A stretch of 64,000 nt of DNA from Tenrec ecaudatus (GCF_050624435.1 NC_134545.1:85650063-85714062), one strand, 5' to 3'. Positions 1-14,366 are shown, numbered from the stretch's first letter. Numbers and translations are program-made. Notes: generated from the sequence alone by a model not told the origin.

Positions 1-317
1 ACCCAGCATGTGTATTTTTTAAGTAAAATTGTACTACTTATAGTCTTATAACGGACAACTTAACACTTTAAGTACTTTTTCACATGCATGCTTTATAGTG
101 ACACTCAGAATGCTATGAGTCTCATATTCACCTTAATTTATTCCACTGATTCCTATAGGCAGCAGGTTTTTCCAAGTTTTTGCTGTTATAATAATGTTTT
201 TATGAATTTTCTTTTACATAAACAATTGAATGAATCCATTTTTCAAAATAATCGAAGGTGCAGAAATGTTTTAATGTCTCATTAACTTCAAAAAACATTT
301 ATACTGGCCAATTTAAA

Positions 318-490
318 GGAGCTCCTACTGGCACAGTGGGTTAATTGTTGGGTTTGCCAACCGCAACGTTGGCAGTTCAAACCCACTGTCTGCTCCGTGA
401 GAGAGCTATGAGGTTATCTGCTCCTGTAAAGATTTATAGTCTTGGAGATCATAAGGTCTCTGAGGTAGAATTAACTCAGTGGCAGTGGCC
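318..490 (+). repeat. AfroSINE-type SINE
   Basis: This is a tRNA-derived SINE on the plus strand. The head has cacagtgggttaa, then a tRNA-like 'caaccgcaacgttggcagtt' segment and a gctgctccg-like body, and the tail is degraded to ctcagtggcagtgg. It is diverged, hence old. Confidence 0.7.
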
Positions 491-922
491 TTGTGTTTAT
501 CTATTAATTAGTTACCTTAACAAATTCTATATTGATCAAGACTTGTCATCGTCATGTTTAACAAAGAACAGAAATATTCCATAAAATATTCCAAAAATCA
601 CCATTATTACTTAACATTATTTTGGAGGATTAGGTCAAAGCAATTAGGAAGAAGAAAAAGTTATAAAAATTGTAAAGGAGTTGGTTAAAGAGTTGTCATT
701 TGCAGAACTATTAATATATACACAGGAACCTAAGAGTGAACTGAAAAATTATGACAGTAAATTTGATAAGGGTGCCTAGGTACAAAATTACTAAAAAGAA
801 ATTTAGATATATGAACTATAGCTAAGATATTCTTAAAGAAAAGACTCCATTTATAACAGCAAGGAAAAAAGTTGAAATATGTGAGAATGCTCTAAAGCTG
901 TGTGTGTGAAAGAAAACATCAC

Positions 923-1050
923 TACGGGACAAAAGCGGGAGAGCGATGAGGCTTCCTTCCCGCGTACAGAGTTACCATCTCGGGAACCCACGGGGCAAGC
1001 TACCCTACCCTGTGGGTTCATGATGAGTCCGAATTGACTCTATGGCTGGG
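923..1050 (+). repeat. AfroSINE-type SINE, 5'-truncated
   Basis: The tRNA-like head is missing. The body (gagagcgatgaggctt, gaacccacggggc) and the 3' tail (atgatgagtccgaattgac) are recognisable. Plus orientation. Confidence 0.65.
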
Positions 1051-1664
1051 AAAGAAGGTACAAGGAAAGAACTTAGGAAATAGAGAAGTCGCCTGTAGTT
1101 TCAAATAGGAACATTCAACAGGTTATTAGAGCTGTGTTAGGTTGACTGCTTTTAATCAAGTTCTAGTAAGAAATGGAAACAGGATGTAGGGTTAGGGGAG
1201 GGAACAAACAAAAACAATTGGGATGAAACAACTGATTCTAAAGTTCTGTGGAAAACGAGTTATGGAGCAGGACTGGCCTTCACAGGTATTAAAACAGTAT
1301 AGCACAGGTCCAGAGATATAAAGTTCCATCATTGAAATAAGATGACTCTAAAGTAACTGAAATGCATGTAGGTAGTCTGTGGGCAAGGGAGCATTTCAGA
1401 AAGAAGGAAGCAGGAAAGTAGACTGTTCAGAAGCTGTTATTGGCATAACTGGCGGCCATCAGGGGGCAAAAATGGAATCTACACCTCACACTTATAGCTA
1501 GCTCAAATATTTAAATGTATACAGTGAGACCATAAAATACAGAAAAGTAAACCCTGTATAGAACAGAACCTGTCAGAGAAGGAAGACTCATACATTCTAC
1601 TAAAATGAGTACTAGAAAGGTGGTAAGTCTGATCCTGTCCCAGGCAGCAAACTGTGTGTGTGGG

Positions 1665-1770
1665 GGGGCTGCCATCGAGTCTGTTCCGACCCATAGCGAC
1701 AGCACCCTGCACTGTCGGTGCTCCTGCACGAGCCTGGCAAGTGGTCCTCTGCTGGAGCCCTTGTTACCAA
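1665..1770 (-). repeat. AfroSINE-type SINE fragment
   Basis: In reverse orientation, gccatcgagtctgttccgac followed by ccatagcgacagcaccctg corresponds to the SINE 3' tail. The rest of the body is degraded. Confidence 0.55.
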
Positions 1771-2632
1771 ACAAAGCAGCTTCAGGTTTCATTTTGGAAC
1801 AAACTCAGAATTTTTTGGTAATCTTCGGAGAAGAGAAGATAGTTTCATGCATGAACTAAAACCTGGAATCCATAAAAGTTCTCATCAATTTAAATAGGAA
1901 AAAATAATTTTCTACCCTATCCAAAACCCCCAGCCGTAGCCCCTACTTATTCTTACCCACCTATATACAGAGGAGCCTAAAGTTTTAGAGATTTCTGCAT
2001 TATATAAATATTTTAAAATACCAGCTACTTTGAGGAGGAAAATGTGGGACAAAATTCAAAACAAACTTACTGATCTGAAACCCCCAACACTCCCTTAGAC
2101 ACCCATCTGCACTGGATCCGAACTCACCCCAGTGATTCAACTTTTGCCCAAATGATAGGCAATCGACCATCCAGGATCAGAAAGGCAGAGTCAGCCCAGG
2201 AAGGCATCAGGGGGATAGAACTGATGGACAAGTAGAAGCAAACATGGGATGATAGGGCTTGCAATCCATGTCACAAAGCAAAGTATGTATGAAACCACCT
2301 ACGTTATAAGCGTTCCCCAAAATCACAATAAATAGCTTGAAATAAAATACCAGTGACTTAGTTATTTAACATAACTGCATTCACTAAAATCAATGAACAA
2401 GTCAACTTGTTCATGATGACTCCTTGTATGTCAGACTAGAACTGTGTTCTGTTCTATAGACTTTTCAATGGCTGATTTGCCCATAGTGGATCACCAGGCC
2501 TTTCTTCCGAGGTGCTCTGAGTGAACTCCCACCTTTTGGATAGCAGCTGGGCATGTTAACCATCTCTCCCACCCAGTGGCTCCTGTGAACTCACTAGTGA
2601 GTGGTAATTTTTTAAATGCTTATATCTAATAG

Positions 2633-2815
2633 GAGCCCTAGTGATGTAATATTTACATGTTGGGTTGCTAACTACAAGGGCAGCTGTTCAGGATCCCCAG
2701 CCACCCCACAGGCATTCTCCTCCAATCCAATGTCAGTCTGCAAAACCCACAGGGACAGTTCTACTCTGTCATAGAGTCATTGTAAGTCAAAATCAACCCA
2801 ATAGCAGTGAGTTTA
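2633..2815 (+). repeat. AfroSINE-type SINE, near full length
   Basis: The head ggagccctagtgatgtaata, the middle gggttgctaactacaagggc, the body aacccacagggacagttcta and the tail ending aacccaatagcagtgagttt are in the expected order. Confidence 0.7.
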
Positions 2816-3649
2816 CTTTTGACTTTTTCTACGCAAGACATTTGAGTTTTTGTTTTTATGTGTCATCTCAGTGAATTTAATAACTTTAAAAAAAAAGAAT
2901 GGTTTCAGTAAGGCACATAACAGATGGAAACCATATTTAGCAAAATAATTTTTTATTGGTTAATTACTAATTGAAGAGCTGTTGGCGATCTGGTGACTGG
3001 AACAAGGAGCTGGTAGCAGGGGCCATTATGGCTACATAGTGGGTGACAATGAACTTAAGAGTGAAGGAATGAATAAACGAAACAGAAAAGTAGGCATGAG
3101 ATTGGATCCTGTTGAGATGCGGCAAGATGCAGTCTTTCCTCCGGTTTCACGTGCAACTTACCCATTTTGAGACAGGCAGGCACTGCAGCTTCTCCACCAG
3201 GCCACTGCAATAAAGCAGTTAACACAAAAATGAGCTACTCCAACTTTTTGGCTTTCCAGTGCACATAGAAGTTGTGTTTATTCTGTAATCTAAGTATTCC
3301 GTGGTATTATAAAAAGTGTGACATGGGGAGAATTATGTGATACAGAGACAAATAAAGCACGTGCTGTTAGCAAAGTGACACCAAGGCCTAGCTCGATGCA
3401 CTATCTGAAGGACAATAAAATGAGGTATGCCTATATATGTATGTTCTGTCTCAGAGATGCTCGCAGGTTGTTTAAATATTCAAATAGAGTTTGGCTATTG
3501 AGAGAGTATTTCAATTCTTTTTTTGAGCTTTATTCTGCAAGTTACACAGGCTCAGAATTTGAGTCCTGCTACAACCTAATCCCATGGAAGACAGTCTGCT
3601 TCCAGAGATATTTTTAAACAATTTTTTAAGTTGCAAATTAGGTGGGGAT

Positions 3650-4060
3650 TTACATTTCACATCATCAACTTTGTATTGCGTAGTTTAAACTACTAATCAA
3701 ACCCCACAATAGTTTACCCTTTATACTCCTTGATTTCTTTTCTCCTTTTTGGGAATTATCATCTTCCATTTCACCCCAGTTATGCCCATTGGCGGTCTAG
3801 CCTGTTGGTTTATCTTCCCTCTCTTGCCCTCCACCCCCCACTCCCACCCCACCCCCACCAACCCTTGGCAATCTCCAAAGTCTGTTCCCTTTGGTATGAA
3901 AGGCTTTATCTTGATGTTTTTTCCCCCTTTAGATCAATAGTCTAATATTTGTCTTTTTGTGATTGATTAATTTCATTCAGTGTAATGCAGTGTTTCATGG
4001 TTTTGTCATTGTTTATTATCGAAGCATACCCATCCCCTTTGATGTCTTTGGTTTTTTAAA
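3650..4060 (-). repeat. L1-type LINE 3' end, old
   Basis: The region reads in reverse as an L1 3' end. tttttgtgattgattaattt and cattcagtgtaatg are typical of reversed L1 3' regions, and the pyrimidine-rich tract at 3815-3870 is the reverse of a purine-rich 3' UTR run. Boundaries are approximate. Confidence 0.5.
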
Positions 4061-4472
4061 ATTAGAATATAAACGTATTATGTTTTGCAAAACTAAAGAT
4101 AACGTCTATCTCTTGAAAGTCAAGTTCATGAGTCTCTTTTCGTGCACAGTCATTTGTACCTCCATGCCTAGAATTTGATTTCTCTGTTGCCATGACAGTT
4201 TCTAGAGGCCGTTAACTCAGTAGTGTGAGTTCTTTTTAGTTAGGCAGCACCTACTTAGCTCTGACACCAAAGGCAGTGAGAGTATTAGTTCTATATGAAA
4301 AGTAGCCATCCAGGGAGGACTAACCATCAGGAAAGAAATCAGACCAGTGTTTGCCTCCAATGGGTGGCAATGATTTGGATCTGGCGAGAAGGAACTTGGG
4401 GTGGGGGCAGTGAGGGAGTTATACTAGTTTACATTTATCAAAACATAATTTCATCTTTATTTCACTTTTCAG

Positions 4473-7400
4473 AAGTTTTGAAACACAGGGGACATCAGCA
4501 GGGAAAAGGACTGAAGAGTCGTCTGATGAGCCAATTTTTTCAACTCTTCCTGAAACCAACATTGTAAACGTGGTTAAGGTAGGGAGAAACTCATTTGCGT
4601 GTTTTTCAGATCAATTTTAGAAATCACTTTCTAAAATAGGATGCATGCAGAAAAAAATTACTTTGTAGTGGTCCAGGGGCTTACGTACTTGAAAATGTTT
4701 TAAGGTAGAAGACTTTGCCCTACCTAGAATGGAAGTGCGACTGCGGAGTGGTAGCATGTGAAAGCATGTTTAAGTGCTGAATCAAGTCGGTAACACTGAA
4801 CTCTTAAAAAGAAACTTGTACATGGAGAAAGCACTCCTCGCGGATCAGGCCCCGTTTAACACGCTTGCGCTCCTTGCCTTTTCTCCTGAACACCTGGTGC
4901 TTTGCTTTGCTGCATAGCCCTCTTACATCTTTAGTCAAAGCCTTTTGTAACGAAAACTCCTCAAGCAAAGTGCATCGCCTAAAGTTGTTTTGTATGTGCG
5001 TTTGTTAAAGTTTCTAGGCCTGTGTACATCTATATATCCAGAAGGTTACCAGGATCGTGAAATCATGTTGCTGATTTTAATGTTGTTTAAAATGAGTTTG
5101 GAAAAACAGCTGAAGCAGATTCCTCTAGTGGACTTTCAAAGCCTCATGATAAACCTGATGAAAAACATCAGAGATTGGAACACAAAGGTAATGCTACTGA
5201 AAGCTTGCGCTGGTTTTATTTGTGGTCTCATAATCTGGTTTTCACAGGGCATGGAGAGTTCATGCTACTTCCAGACTCAGTTGCGAGCTTTGCCAGATGA
5301 AAAATGAACCGAGAAAAGGACTCTGTTTGAAACGGGATTGTTTAAATTTATGGTAACGGCGTCGTTTCTAAAGCTGCAGCGGTTTCTTCATCAAAAACAG
5401 GTTCTGAGGGATTTACTATGGGACTAGCTTTCATGTAAGGATGCTAGAGATACACTGTGGAAAGTAACCAATCCTCATCCTCATCCGGCTTTCCCTCCGG
5501 GCCGAGTTACGTTAATCACCTAAGTATGTATTAGCATACCATGTCAGGTTGAGATATACATTGCAAAAAAAAACAAAGCCCCCCACGGTCCGGAGAGTGG
5601 CTGTGCAGAGATCCTGTGTTATTTCAGATCATGTGGTCAGAGAAGGCCTTTCTGAAGTAACATCTAAGCAGAGATCTCACCGAGATGACCGAATCACGCT
5701 TATATCCACCAACAATTTGAGAGAGAAAGACAGGGCTTTGTAAACAGTGACAGTCTGGGAAACTCCCAGGGCCAGTTCTACCCTGTCCTGCAGGGTCACT
5801 GTGAGGTGGCATTGACTTGATGGCAGTGAGTTCTGTAGCCATTTTGAAAGTAAATGTGTCGTTTTTGTTCAGACCTTTTTAAAAATGAGTCAACCTCTTC
5901 TGGTAATTTCAAATGTGCAGATGTAGAACGATAGTAATGAGTCCCAAGGTTCCCATCACAGTTTCAACATGTCCTTCTTGAGTATCTGCTACCCCCATCT
6001 TAGCCTCTGCATTATTTTGAAGCCAAGCTGTTTGTTGTTGTTGAATACTAAAATAGTGTGCTAGAAAATGAAACGTATATGGAGGTGGGAACTGATTTCC
6101 TCTGGCTTCACAGGGAGGAAGGAAAATCACAGTGTACATCAGCGTTGCCTGAAGGAGTGAGTGCCCTCCCCCCCAGGCACTCTGCTTTTAGCTGGGTTCA
6201 GTAATTCATTGCTGTGGCCACACACAACTCACTGGAGATGCTCATGATCATGGGGCTTATTCATGTGAGACATGTGTAGACAATAGTTTCTTCTGTGCTC
6301 TGCCTGCAGGCAACCCTGACTCTGGCCCTTGGCTGCTTTGCCTGGCCTCTGGCCAGCGTGGGCAATGTCACAAAGCTCTTACAGGGCTGCTAACAAATGC
6401 CCAAAGTGCATGCTACTCTGCTATATCGTAGTCTCAACCCAAGAGCACTTGGGCCGCTTGCTCCAGTTCAGTGCTCAGAGGTACCTCTACAAGCTAGCCT
6501 CCTGTCCAAAAGTACTCAGCTTTGCTTGCTCTGTGGGCTGGGAAATCCACCACTCTGCCTCTTGCTCCTGATTCTGCTTTTCCTGCACCTCTGTCTGTCC
6601 TCTGGTGTTAAAGACATTGTCCTGGACCAGAGATTCATTGTACAGGGATCTCAGGATTCAAAGGGCTTGTTTCGTACCTGACTCTTTTTTCCCTAGTGGT
6701 AGTGAGGTTCCTTCCTTCCTGTTTCTGAGATGGCCGGTTGGCAATCACAGCTAACCCTGTTAAGAATCACTCACAGCAGAATCATAACCCAGTCAGTATC
6801 TTCCCCCACCTACGTACCCAGACCCATGAAGAAAAAAACAGAGGCTGTTTGGTGGGTTTAACAGAGGTGTGGCTAGAAGAGCCATATTATATAATTGACT
6901 GCATTGCAGTGGGGGTCCCTAAAGTGCAAGAAATCCCAAATCAGGAACATCCATGATCTTGTCCAACTCAAGTTATACAGATTAGGAAACTCATACCTGT
7001 GTTGAGATCACTCTGTTCTTCCAAGATGAATTATTTAAGTATATATATGTAGTAGTAATTCATCAAATGAGATCCTGATGCATTTTTTTCAGAATTTAAG
7101 ATAAAACATAATTATACATTCCAACAGGTGCTAAACTTTACACATTTATTAAAATAAAGTTCTTTTTTATAGTACCAGGCAATACAAGAAGGGGTATAGG
7201 TGATCCGTTAAATGTTTGATGCCACTGACACATTTGAAAAGAAATCTTACTCTCTTTATTTTCAGGTGCCTGAACTCTGCGAAGCCATAAATGACCTCTC
7301 CAGTCACCCCCACAACCTCCTGTGGTTGGTTCAGTTGGTTCCTAACTGGACATCACGTGGAAGGTATTGAAAAGTGAGGGTTAAACATGAAGGACTTTTA

Positions 7401-10400
7401 GTGTTTGTGATAATGAAATGTTTTAGGAGCCTTTGTTTTCCATCATTGTTACTTGAATGTTCAGAGTACTTTTTTCATGTTCACTTGTGGGAAAGGGCAT
7501 TGAGTGCTGAATTATACTTATCTTAGATCACTGTGTAATAATCTTAAATTTAAAATTTGTAGTTGATATGGAAATTTAATATAGATGATATATACCATGA
7601 AAATAAATGAATTAGCATGCTTTTGTTTCAGTAAAAAAAACTCTAGCAATAAAATCTTTTTTTTTTCTTCTATCAGTAAACCAGCTGGATCAAAGATTAA
7701 ACACCCTTAATGTTTTCCCTGAATGTCAGGCAATTCTGCCTGATATAATGTACAAGTATTTTTTTTTTACATTTTATTAGGGGCTCATACAACTCTTATC
7801 ACAATCCATACATATACATACATCAATTGTATAAAGCACATCCGTACATTCTTTGCCCTAATCACTCTCAAAGCATTTGCTCTCCACTTAAGTCCTTTGT
7901 ATCAGGTCCTCTTTTTTTTCTTTTCTTTTTTTTCCCCCTTCCTTCCCCGCTCCCCCATCCCTCATGAGCCCTTGATATTTTATAGATTGTTATTTTGTCA
8001 TATCTTGCCCTATCCGGAGTCTCCCTTCCCCCCCTTCTCTGCCGTCCATCTCCCAGGGAGGAGGTCACATGTGGATCCTTGTAATCAGTTCCCCCTTTTC
8101 AACCCAGTCACCCTGTACAAGTATTTTACATGATTTTTTTGGTTGGTGTTCAGTTAAAGTTTATCCTTTTTTTCCTTTTTTGCGCTCTTTTTTTTTTTTT
8201 TAACAATTTATTGGGGTATTTGCGCTCTTCTTAGAACAGTTACTGTGTGTTCCAGTTAGAGGAACTGGAATAATTCTTGGAAGTATTGATTGAAATATAT
8301 TGTAAATATTTTTACATTGTAATTCCAGGCAACTGAGACAGTGCCTCAGTCTGGTGATTATTTCAAAACTCTTGGAAGAGAAGCAGGAAGATGTCCCCAA
8401 TGCCAACAACCTGCAGGTGCACCTGCATTTTCTTTTCTTTCAGTAAGGGGGGGGGCAGTTTAATTTGAGGGAAAACTGATGGGCCCTCATTCAAAAGCCC
8501 TAGAGTTAGAGGTCAACTCTCAAAGATAATACTATTTATCTCATCTTCAAAACGGTATGCAACTAACAGGATCGCTTCTTCATCTGTGAAATGGAGACTG
8601 TCCTACCTGCCTTACCCTTCTGCCTCCTACAATGGAATTAATGTACAAAAACTGGGAAAGTCATAATGTGAAAATCCTACCCATATGAAGTGATATTAAC
8701 CAAATTGATTCAGTTCTTCAGTCTTAATCATTTTATCACAAGATTAAAAATCACAGAACTATTATACATTAATTGCATCTTGTACCTGGTTTTAATATTA
8801 AACAGTCTTTAAATCTGAGAGCATAAATGTAATTTCCTCTCAGTACTTGTTCAGTAAGGAATATGTCATATAAGTGAATGTATCCTGAAGGGTTTTTTGG
8901 GTAACTTTTTATGGTAAATTCTGTGAAGGTTGCCAGAGCAGATCATTACTTTTACATTCAATTCATATGCATTTTTTCATCCCATTGATTACAATCCCTT
9001 CAATGTAAACTCACTTATCCTACTTCCTCCCTGTGCTTTCTATTTCCACACCTTCTTTTCTAACCTTCTGAACTTGGTCTTTGTGTAAAAATACTGCCCT
9101 TTTGGTCTCCAATGGTTGATTGTTCCGATGTGTTCTTATCTCACAAATGTTGTTCCCTTATAAACCACTTCTTGGGCTGAAAATTGAAGCCTGGGGGTGA
9201 GTTCTTCTCTAGACTTGCAGGTTGACTAGGGGCCGTTGTCTCGGGGGTCCCGCCCACCTCTGTGTTTCAGCATTCATGAGGTTATCCTTACTTCGATTTG
9301 AAACTAACCCGAGCCTGATCTGAATGTCCCCCTATGTTTTGTTTCAGTTGCAGTCAATACAAGGTGTTGTGCTAGGCCCTAGGGATAAAGATGCAAGTTA
9401 GATATAAACTCTGCTTTAAAAATGCAAGCCACCCGGTGTGGTATGGTGTGAGGGTTCAAGTGATAGAAGCGAGTATGCGGAAGGTGCTGTTAGGGAGAAT
9501 GGTTGGTGGACTGTTGCGTTTTGCTGTAATAGACTGATGTTAAGTTTGCTTCCAGATATCAAAGGGATGACTCTTGAGCCAGTGGGTGGTTTACAGAGCA
9601 GATTACTGTCTGTTCAATTCATACACATTCTATTTTGTGACATGGATTGCAACCATTGCTATGTAACAGCACTCTTCTTACTTCCTCCCTGCGCCTACCA
9701 TTTCTGTTCATTCTTCCTTCCTCCTTATTTCTTGCCTGCTGACCTTTATTCCTGGACAAACAGTGGTCTAGTTTGTTAGATTATTCTAAGAAATGTATAA
9801 CTCTCTGGTATTATGGGTCACCTCTAGACATATATCTATTATTTGGCTGAAAGTTGAGTCACAACGTGAGTTAGGTTCCAGGCCTCCTAATGAGTGTCTA
9901 AGGGCTGTAGCCTCCAAGTTTCCACTTTTAAAAAAATCATTTTATTGGGGGCTTATACAACTCATCACAATCCATACATCCATCCATTGTATCAAGCACA
10001 TTTGTACATTTGTTGCCATCATCATTCTCAAAACATTTGCTTTCTACTTGAGCTCTTGGTATCAGCTCCTTATTTTCCCCTCCTCCCGATGAACCCTTGA
10101 TAATTTATAAATTATTATTATTTTGTCGTGTCTTACACTGTCTGATGTCTCCCTTCACTCACTTTACTGTTGTCTGTCCCCCAGGGAGGGGGTTATATGT
10201 AGATCCTTGTAATCAGTTTCCATTTTCTACACTACCTTCCCTCCACCCTCCCAGTATCGCCACTCTCACCACTGGTCCTGAGGGGTTCATCTGCCCTGGA
10301 TTCCCTGTGTTTCCAGCTCTTATCTGTACCGGTATACATTCTCTGGTCTAGCCGTATTTGTAAGGTAGAATTGGGGTCATGATAGTGTTCGGGAGGAAGC

Positions 10401-13400
10401 ATTTCAGAAGTAGAGGAAAGTTGTATGTTTCATCGGTGCTACACTGCACCCTGACTGGCTCGTCTCCTTCTGGCGACCCTTCTGTAAGGGAATGTTCAGT
10501 TGCCTACAGATGGACTTTGGGTCCCCACTCTGCACTCCCCCTCATTCACAATGATAGGATTTTTTGTTCTTTAATGCCTAATAACTGATCCCTTTGGCAC
10601 CTCGTAATCACAGAGGCTGGTTTGCTTCTTCCATGTAAGCTTTGTTGCTTCTCAGCTAGATGGCCGCTTGTTTATCTTCAAGCCTTTAAGACCCCAGACT
10701 CTCTATCTTTTGATAGCCAGGCACCATCAACTTTCTTTACCCACATTTGCTTATGCACCAGGTTTCCACTCTTTATCTGGCCAGTAATCCTAGCCTTTCT
10801 TTATGTTTTGGATTTTGGTCCACATTGTCTACTCCCCCCCCTTTATCCCACCCCCACCCCCTGCCAAGACCACCTGTTGGAATGACTCTCAGAGAGATCA
10901 GTAGTGGTAATCAGGCACCATCTAGTTCTTATCTCAGCATCAATGGTACTCAAATCTTCCCGTGTCATAGATTTTCTTCACTCTTCTTTGCTCTACTGGG
11001 GAAGAAACCAGTGGTTACGTCTGAATGTCCACAAACTTAAAATCCCATTTAAGCAATTAAGGATTTCAAATAGAGGGGAAATTGCTATCATTGCACTCAA
11101 GGAAAGCTAAAGGCAGAATTAAGGAATGTAACACACTGCTAAAAGTAGCCTAGACACAGCTACTGTTGGGCAGCACTGCTTAATGTATTTTTCTGCTTCT
11201 TGATAGATAACAGTTCTACATCACTATCTTGTGCAAATGAAGCCTTCTCATTTGTTAAAGAAAATGGTCTTGAAGAAAAGGGCTGAGCAACCAAATGGCA
11301 CCATTGATGAGAGTCTTCATTTGGAACTTGAAAAGCAGGTAGGTATCCAGGCCTAGAAGATCTGAAGTCTGACACCTGCACTCTTACTGGACAGGCTGAA
11401 AGGGCGCAGATGTTTCTGACTTAAAGACTACGTATATTCTAGCAAACATGGATTATAAATTGAATGTACTTATTTATTGATACCATGACATTCTTAAACT
11501 TGAGAGTTGATTATTTAAAGCAGGGGTCCTTAAACTACAGTCCACGGGCCACATGCGGCCTGCTGAGGACATTTATCCGGCCTGCCGGGTGTTTTTGCCT
11601 CGTTTTGTCTTTTACTTCAAAATAAGGTATGTGCAGTGTGCATAGAAATTTGTTTTTAGTTTTTTTTTTTTTTAAACTATAGTCTGACCCTCTAACAGAT
11701 CCGAGGGACAGTGAACTGGCCCCTGTTTAAAAAGTTTGAGGACCCCTGATTTAAAAGAATGGTTGTTAATACTTTAATACTGGGACTATTGTTTTTTAGC
11801 CCTAGATGGTAAAAAGAATATGCTTGACATAGAAACCAGAAAGTCTAGAGTCAGTGCTTGTCTTTTTCCCGCTTGCCTGTTGGATTAACGAGCAAATCCT
11901 TGAGGCTTCTGGGACAGCATTCCCACATGTAAACTGGGCTGACGTCTTTATTAGCTAGAAAACATTTTCCGTGACCTCAATTGTACTGCCATTTGATGCT
12001 TTCCGTAAGTTTCTCCCCTAAACCACAAGTCCTGAATCTGGAAATTAATTTTATTCATTTCTCTTAACAGGCCTATTACCTGACCTACGTTCTTCTCCAT
12101 TTAGTCGGTGAAGTTAGTTGCTCTCATTCTTTTTCATCTGGACAGCGGGTAGGTCGTTTTTACTGTGTTTTCTTCTTTTCTCTCTCAATAAGCATGGTTA
12201 TTGCCATGGCTGGATGAGTGAACATCCTTTGTATAGGGGAGAAAACTATTTGAAAGTTAATTTTAAATTTGCCATAGAATTCCTAGACTATTTTGGAATA
12301 GAGCAGCAGTAGTAAGCGTGCAACCATGTCATACTGGCATATTACTTGTCGGCAAGTGTTCTATGTGTTGGTGTGGAACTTAACCATCATAACTTAGCAA
12401 CAAGGTAATACAGTAAAAAAAATATCAAGGCCACCAAGCGTTATGTGAGCCAATGCTTAGCTGGTTTCTTCCCATCTCTTCTCCCACCCCACTCCGTTTT
12501 CCTTCAAGAGTAACATAGGCCTTCAAAATCACACTGAAGATATGGCCTCGTCAAAAATGCACTTGTAAATTTCCAAGTTACCTTATCTCCCCATGGCAAG
12601 AGTTTCACTTTGTAGTCACTTCGTGCTTAATTTCTTGGGTTTCAAATTTTGGTAAAACCTAGTGTCCAATCTTTTGAACCATGGTGGGTGTTTCCTAGGC
12701 ATGATAAGATGGAAATAAGCCTGGTTCATTTTCTTTTAAGTATTTGCTCTTCTCATTGAAACTTAATGTCGTCATCTACTTATAGTTTGTACATGGTCAT
12801 AACAGTTTTAAAAAAACAGTTTTTAAATTTTAGTTAAAAAAAGCTAATTATTATTATTTAAAATGTCAGTTACAAAGCCTTGTGAGGTAAATAGTGAGCC
12901 TCCTATGATCTAGTTTCCTCCTGTAAGTTTATGCTGAATTTATGCATAGCCAAAATAGTATTTTGCAAAGAGTCATACTATTTTTATTATTTATATATTT
13001 TTGTTCATGTTAAGATATTAGCCCGACTAACTGTTTAATAATAGTAGCAGTAAAAACCCTTGAGAATTGCTAGGTCAAAGGATATATATCATTCAATTCT
13101 TCATTATTTAAAAATAGCTATTACCACATTTCCCTCCTCAGAAGTAATCATTTATATTCTCTTCAACTATAAATGAGAGTGCGCGCTAGATTATGTATTT
13201 CTAAAACTTAAGGTTTTTTTTTTTTAAGTGGTTTGGGTGAAGGCTATGGAACAATTAGTATTCCATTCAACAATTAACACACTTTTTGTTTCATAAAACT
13301 CGTTACAATTCCCTGCGTAGAACAGTACTTACTGCTTCCTCCCTGGGTTTCCTGTGTTCATTTGCCTTCTTTCCTGACCCTTACAGCCGCTGAACTGTGT

Positions 13401-14366
13401 TTTGGGGCATATATTGCCCTTTGGGGCTTATCTGATTTATTATTCTGAAGAGCACATTCTTCATGAGTGTCGTTGTTCACTTTATAGATGTCTGTTGTTT
13501 GCCCAAAAGAAGCCAGGGGGTGGGTTTAGTTCAAGATTTGAAGGGTATCCCAGGGCCCCCATCATGAGGGTTCCCCTAGTCTATGAGACAAGTATGTCTG
13601 GTATTTGTTGTGATTTTTATTTTTTTCCCATTGTCTTCAAGACCTTCTGTGGTCCAGAGCAGAGCGGTCAGTTAGAGTAGCCAGGCACCATCTAGTTCTT
13701 TCGGTCTCCAGGTAGTAGCAGCTAGGGTTCAAATGATCCGCTAGCCCTTTGGAGTGATTGTTTCCTTGAAGCTTTGATTTTACTCATTCTTCCAAACTCA
13801 ACTGAAGAGATAACCGATAGTTGCTTCTTAGGTGACCATGGGCGCACCATCACTTCTCAAAGCCCACTTGCTACTCAGCATAGTAGGGTGTAGAACATTG
13901 TCTTTGTGAACTGCGGTGTATGCTGGTTGACTTAACTATTACCTAAGACTTAATTATTAAAAGAGCACTAATAAAAGTTTGTTTTAGTCACAGACAAAAA
14001 TAAGTTAGCTAATGGTTGGAAACTGATTGTGGTAGCAATTATAAATTTATACTTGATGTGATTAAAATATGGAATGATCTGTTGTATTAAATCTCAACTA
14101 ATAAAAATAAGTAAATAAAACATAATATTTTTTAAAGTTAGCTTGTATTTGAATAGTCCACCAGAGGATGTGTTAAAGGAAGAACTCTTCAAATTTCCAT
14201 GAGTGAGTTTTTATTAACATGTCTCAATGCACAGCAAACAGCCTTTTTTTGTGTTTTTTTCAGAGGCAGGGTGGCATAATTTCTAAATTAGCAATAAATC
14301 ATAATAGTCTTTTTTTCTATTTTTCAAGAATTTATGAGTACAATCTTAACTATCGTTGAAAGTATT

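Larger units (their letters stand above)
1..4472 (+). other. SLF2 intron with SINE and LINE fossils
   Basis: This is AT-rich intronic sequence upstream of the first recognised SLF2 exon. It holds four AfroSINE-type fragments and an L1-like 3' end, listed separately. No coding exon was recognised; the short ORFs show no gene-like protein features. Confidence 0.6.

Noticed and set aside
6140-6960. A possible old LTR-type or other interspersed repeat in an SLF2 intron
   Set aside because: The composition differs from its surroundings, but I found no terminal repeats or family landmarks I could name, so it is not called.
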